The notes below the pieces were generated by a model. That model saw only the letters and a list, made by a program, of their open reading frames with translations, was not told where the DNA came from and did not search any database. The translations under genes and the position numbers were made by a program. A DNA stretch of 10,017 nt from Pelagophyceae sp. CCMP2097. Lineage: Eukaryota; Sar; Pelagophyceae. Below are positions 7,796-10,017 of the stretch, piece after piece (within the stretch, counting starts at the first letter, position 1; each line of letters begins with the position of its first letter). The stretch lies in the NCBI GenBank assembly GCA_026770575.1, contig MU657236.1, positions 17,708-27,724 of the forward strand, given 5' to 3'.

Positions 7796-7801
7796 GGCGC
7801 C
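7786..7801 (-). promoter_or_regulatory. Start codon in strong Kozak context
   Basis: On the minus strand the ATG at 7795-7793 is preceded by GGCGCC and followed by GCG, a near-ideal eukaryotic initiation context (G at -3 and +4). An upstream ATG in another frame, within CATATGGCGGCC near 7825, opens only a very short reading frame ending in TAG before the main start. It could act as a weak upstream ORF. Confidence 0.6.
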
Positions 7802-7859
7802 CCTGGCGCTAGGCGGCGGCCGCCATATGCATGCGAGTCATCGAATCCATCGTTCTTGG

Positions 7860-8231
7860 ATAAGGATTTCCCGTAGTATCGTTTCAAATCCCTTCAAATG
7901 TCGTTTGCCAATATCGTCATGATGTCGAGGTTTCCACTTCAAGGGCCACTTCAAATGTCGTCGGAAAGATCGGAATTATCTCCAAATAAAGTTTCAAAAG
8001 CCGGCCGCAAAAGCCGCAAAAGCCGCAAATGTCGTCGGAATCTCCCTTAAAGTCCCCTGATGAACGGATTAACCCCCGAGTTAAAATTCTGATGCCTTGG
8101 TTTGAGGCTCCAGAGCGGCCCATGTCGGCCGTCTATCGTCATATTCACTTCAATTGTCGTCGGAAAGATCCCCCTCTTGGAAACACTTCAAATGTCGAAA
8201 AAATATATCTAATCCTACGGGAAATCCTTAT
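7860..8231. repeat. 17-bp inverted repeat pair 5' of the transporter gene
   Basis: ATAAGGATTTCCCGTAG at 7860-7876 is exactly reverse-complemented at 8215-8231. Both arms are followed or preceded by TTCTTGGA. The enclosed 340 bases hold the CTTCAAATGTCG copies, so the pair may mark the ends of a small element. No target duplication was recognised. Confidence 0.6.
7892..8197 (+). repeat. Interspersed CTTCAAATGTCGTCGGAAAG motif
   Basis: Copies: 7892-7903 (short), 7949-7971 (full, extending to GATC), 8026-8040 (CAAATGTCGTCGGAA), 8148-8170 (one base different, CTTCAATTG), and 8186-8197 (short). A CAAAAGCCG triplication lies at about 7994-8026. The cluster occupies the 5' flank of the transporter gene (about 100-400 bases before its ATG), so a regulatory role is possible, but a decayed repeat is equally likely. 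Confidence 0.7.
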
Positions 8232-8497
8232 TCTTGGACCACTGGCAGTGCCGAAATCAAAATTGGATTTGCAATCCTCCGAATATCGCTACTATCAGAA
8301 TTACCCAATATTATCGGCCGGGAATTGGGTATTGCCGGTAAACGAACAATATGCTTTGCATTTACCTTAAAATACCCTAAAATGCCATAAAACGGGAGAT
8401 AAGACAGCTTCACTTTTTCGAGCTACTTTTCAAGCTACTTTTAAAGTTACCAAAAGCCTCTAGGAATTCCTATTTGCATTTAAAGTTGCTTTAACAG
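8232..8497. other. AT-rich non-coding stretch
   Basis: No gene. Holds an 8-bp inverted pair (8302-8309 with 8324-8331) and a tandem AGCTACTTTTCA-AGCTACTTTT at 8421-8442, followed by related words AAAGTTAC and AAAGTTGCTTT. Confidence 0.4.
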
Positions 8498-8530
8498 CTC
8501 TACTTTTCAAGCTGAGCTTTAAAAGTAGAG
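8498..8530. repeat. Strong stem-loop
   Basis: CTCTACTTTT (8498-8507) pairs perfectly with AAAAGTAGAG (8521-8530). Inside it AAGC (8509-8512) pairs with GCTT (8516-8519) across a TGA loop, with one mismatched pair between the stems. Confidence 0.7.
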
Positions 8531-8543
8531 TTTTTGAGGACAC

Positions 8544-8592
8544 GAAGGGTCCTTGCCGTTTAATCAACGTCAGTTTACGGCAAGGGGCCTTC
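8544..8592. repeat. 16-bp stem-loop
   Basis: GAAGGGTCCTTGCCGT (8544-8559) and ACGGCAAGGGGCCTTC (8577-8592) are complementary at 14 of 16 positions, with a 17-base loop. No T run follows on either strand and the context is eukaryotic, so it is not a bacterial terminator. Confidence 0.7.
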
Positions 8593-8628
8593 GGGTCCTT
8601 TGATTGAAGGATTACCAGGGGCAATTTT

Positions 8629-8684
8629 GTCTGTCCGTCTGTCTATCTGTCCTTCTGTCCTTCTGTCCTTCTGTCCTTCTGTCG
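8629..8684 (+). repeat. CTGTCCTT microsatellite
   Basis: About 55 bases of an 8-bp unit, CTGTCCTT, with four near-perfect copies in the middle and degenerate CTGTCCGT and CTGTCTAT copies at the 5' end. The tract is pyrimidine-rich on the + strand. Confidence 0.85.
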
Positions 8685-8788
8685 GTCCCCGGGTAAATCC
8701 GTGAGGTTCCACCTTTGGGAAGAAAAGAACAGCAACTCAGCCAATTCAGCAATTGGTGGTTGATGCGATTGCTAAAATTGGGAGTGGA

Positions 8789-8910
8789 GGTCGAGCAGGA
8801 GCCTCATTGGAATCATCATAGAAGAAGTTTTTGGTCACAGGTTCGAATCTGGTCGGCCGCAAAAAAAAGAAAAGAAATAGCTCAATAAGAAATAAAAAAA
8901 TTAAAGATAA
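8789..8910 (+). mobile_element. Candidate tRNA-derived SINE
   Basis: GGTTCGAATCT at 8840-8850 matches the RNA polymerase III B box (GGTTCGANTCC) at all but about two positions. It sits in a T-arm-like setting: ACAGG, a TTCGAAT loop, then CTGGT with imperfect pairing. An A-box-like GAGCCTCATTGG lies at 8799-8810, 41 bases upstream, close to tRNA spacing. A-rich sequence with eight consecutive A begins at 8861, immediately after CGGCCGC. The acceptor and anticodon arms do not fold as a working tRNA, so this looks like a degenerate tRNA head with a short A-rich tail. Confidence 0.45.
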
Positions 8911-9098
8911 GATAAGGAGGATTTGAAGGTTTAGCGATTAGTTAAATAATTTCGATTATTTACGTTGGCATTGCAATGGGATTTGTCTGTATCCTTCGCT
9001 CGAAGTCGGGTCCTCCGTGTGCCTCCGGCGCGCTCTTGTAATAAAAGTTGCTTTAAAGCGCGGGAAGAGTTCGTTGGATGAGCGTTGAGCGAACGTTA
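8911..9098. other. Non-coding stretch before GC-rich block
   Basis: No gene recognised. GATGAGCGTT occurs at 9077-9086 and is repeated near 9099 just past the end of this stretch. Confidence 0.35.
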
Positions 9099-9109
9099 GA
9101 TGAGCGTTA

Positions 9110-9250
9110 ACCCGGCGCGGGCGCGCGGCGCGGGCACGCCGCGCGGAGGGGGCGGGGCGCGGCCTCTGGCGGGCGGGGCGGCGCCGATGGTGCCCGCGCC
9201 TCCGTCGAGGCGCGGGCCGGTCGCAGAGCCGACGTGCCCCGTCCCGCGCG
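9110..9250. other. GC-rich CpG-dense block
   Basis: Extreme GC content with GGGGGCGGGGCGCGG and GGGCGGGGCGG boxes, flanked by AT-richer DNA. It could be a CpG-rich promoter, but I find no credible gene starting from it. The open frames across it (78 codons +, 111 codons minus) are Arg/Ala/Pro-rich and unrecognised. Confidence 0.35.
9192..9217. repeat. 11-bp perfect GC hairpin
   Basis: GCCCGCGCCTC (9192-9202) and GAGGCGCGGGC (9207-9217) are exact reverse complements separated by the loop CGTC. Confidence 0.75.
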
Positions 9251-9337
9251 CCATCTCACCTTGGTGGCTGAAGGAAGGCGCCCTTGACCCGCTTCGCGCT
9301 CACGTTGAAGCGACAAAAGAAATGTTGAAAAAGTAGC

Positions 9338-9546
9338 TTGAATAGCTCCTTGAAAAAAGTGAACTTGTCTAATTCCTTCATCGAGTCTGAAGGATTTGAG
9401 CGCGCTGGGCGCATCGGCGTCAGAAGGAGATGCGCATGGCACAGTAGGCTCGGCTCTTGCTCGTTAAAGCGTTTTAGGCGACGTTATGCAAATGCGCCAG
9501 TCAACTTGAAAAGCTGCTTGAAACAAGTGAAGCTGACTATTCTTAC
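9338..9546. repeat. Diverged direct repeat pair, about 40 bp
   Basis: The segment beginning TTGAATAGCTCCTTGAAAAA at about 9338 aligns with that beginning TTGAAAAGCTGCTTGAAACA at about 9506, sharing most positions over 40 bases. The reverse complement resembles the AGCTACTTTTCAAGCTAC tandem at 8421. Confidence 0.4.
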
Positions 9547-9911
9547 GGTCCGCAGGCGGCGCACGACGGCAGTCGATGGTCTACGTAATCCACGACAGAG
9601 TGAGTCCGCTTCTGACTGTTGCAGCCTGCCTGCTTCGTCGCACTCAGCAAATACACCCTCCGTACACTGGCGCAACCTCGTCACTCGACATTGAAGCCAT
9701 TCTGAAATCCCATCGCGCGAAAACGCGCAGCTCGACCACTGCGTCTCGACCACTCGAAGGCGCGTGTGGAATTCACAGTCCGAGGGATTCCAAACATCGC
9801 CGCCGCCCTGCGATTTGAACTTGTCGTGAAGAAAACGGCGGCCGGTGTCTGACTCCCAAATCCCGGCCGCTGCCACGCCTTCAACCAGACTCCCTCCAAA
9901 ACGGCCCTCCG
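9547..9911. other. Stretch with no gene assigned
   Basis: A 143-codon minus-strand frame (9484-9915) begins just beside the TPR-like fragment and could contain part of the same spliced gene. Its protein (MTEGRFGGSLVEG at the start) resembles nothing I recognise, and its far end covers a diverged repeat. CTCGACCACT is directly repeated near 9733 and 9748. Confidence 0.3.
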
Positions 9912-10016
9912 TCACAGCACCACCGCTTCGTCTCCGCGGCCCGCGCGGTCGTACAAGCGGCCGAGTCTATATGCCGCCGACGACCCCTGCGTTGTTGCGA
10001 CAATGCCCGCGAGTAA
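9912..10016 (-). CDS. Partial exon with one tetratricopeptide-like repeat
   Basis: A minus-strand frame enters from beyond the window end and reads, after ATTQGSS, AAYRLGRLYDRAGRGDEAVV before a TGA at 9914-9912. The spacing L-G-x-x-Y, eight residues, then A matches TPR positions 7, 8, 11 and 20, with the usual GR-DEA turn. Tetratricopeptide repeats are helix-turn-helix protein-binding modules. Only one repeat is visible and no start is in the window, so this is a fragment. A GT within GAAGCGGTGGTG just before the stop could be a splice donor. A chance match in GC-rich DNA cannot be excluded. Confidence 0.35.
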   Translation of the reverse strand, partial: LLAGIVATTQGSSAAYRLGRLYDRAGRGDEAVVL

Positions 10017-10017
10017 A

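Noticed and set aside
8544..8592. Bacterial intrinsic terminator
   Set aside because: No T run after the stem and a 17-base loop; the surrounding gene is spliced.
8789..8861. Functional tRNA gene
   Set aside because: The T stem has a mismatch, the acceptor arm does not pair and no credible anticodon arm is present.
9107..9442. 111-codon minus-strand frame
   Set aside because: Arg/Ala/Pro-rich translation of a CpG-dense block and of a diverged repeat; no domain seen.

Overview
This is eukaryotic nuclear DNA, most likely from a microbial alga or related protist. The evidence is a spliced gene with eight GT-AG introns, GC-rich exons next to AT-rich intergenic DNA, a MITE-like element, a candidate tRNA-derived SINE, microsatellites and no bacterial operon layout. 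I cannot assign a lineage from sequence alone. The gene's family (BT1 folate/biopterin transporters) is typical of photosynthetic eukaryotes, kinetoplastids, apicomplexans and cyanobacteria.

Only one complete gene can be supported. It lies on the minus strand from 7795 (ATG in a strong Kozak context) to 2132 (TAA). Nine exons joined at canonical GT-AG sites with matching phases give 1989 coding bases, a 662-residue multi-pass membrane protein of the BT1 branch of the major facilitator superfamily. The introns are of two kinds. Five are short (44, 65, 75, 114 and 115 bp). Three are long (624, 1645 and 993 bp) and packed with degenerate short repeats. Intron 5 holds about 1.2 kb of a 14-bp unit built on GTGACAAGGTCCC. 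Intron 7 holds about 0.9 kb of units built on GACCGTCTCGAGGGGCC. Intron 4 holds about 0.5 kb of units built on GACCGTCTCCGGGGCC. These arrays create many long but meaningless open frames on both strands. Intron 8 carries a run of 37 G on the + strand (C in the transcript) just upstream of its 3' splice site.

Left of the gene (1-2131) there is no convincing gene. It holds a 440-bp element with perfect 21-bp terminal inverted repeats (537-976), three copies of a GC-rich repeat (1154-1384), an 18-bp direct repeat (1495-1567) and C/A-rich filler. Right of the gene (7796-9911) is non-coding. A short motif recurs upstream of the start codon, inside and near a 17-bp inverted repeat. Two strong stem-loops, a CTGTCCTT microsatellite, the SINE-like element and a GC-rich block with an 11-bp hairpin follow. 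The last hundred bases encode on the minus strand a fragment with tetratricopeptide-repeat spacing, probably an exon of a neighbouring gene that continues past the window.

The main novelty is the intron architecture: one gene whose long introns have each been filled by a different, internally homogeneous short-repeat family, with introns 4 and 7 sharing a core. All conclusions come from reading the sequence; no searches were run.
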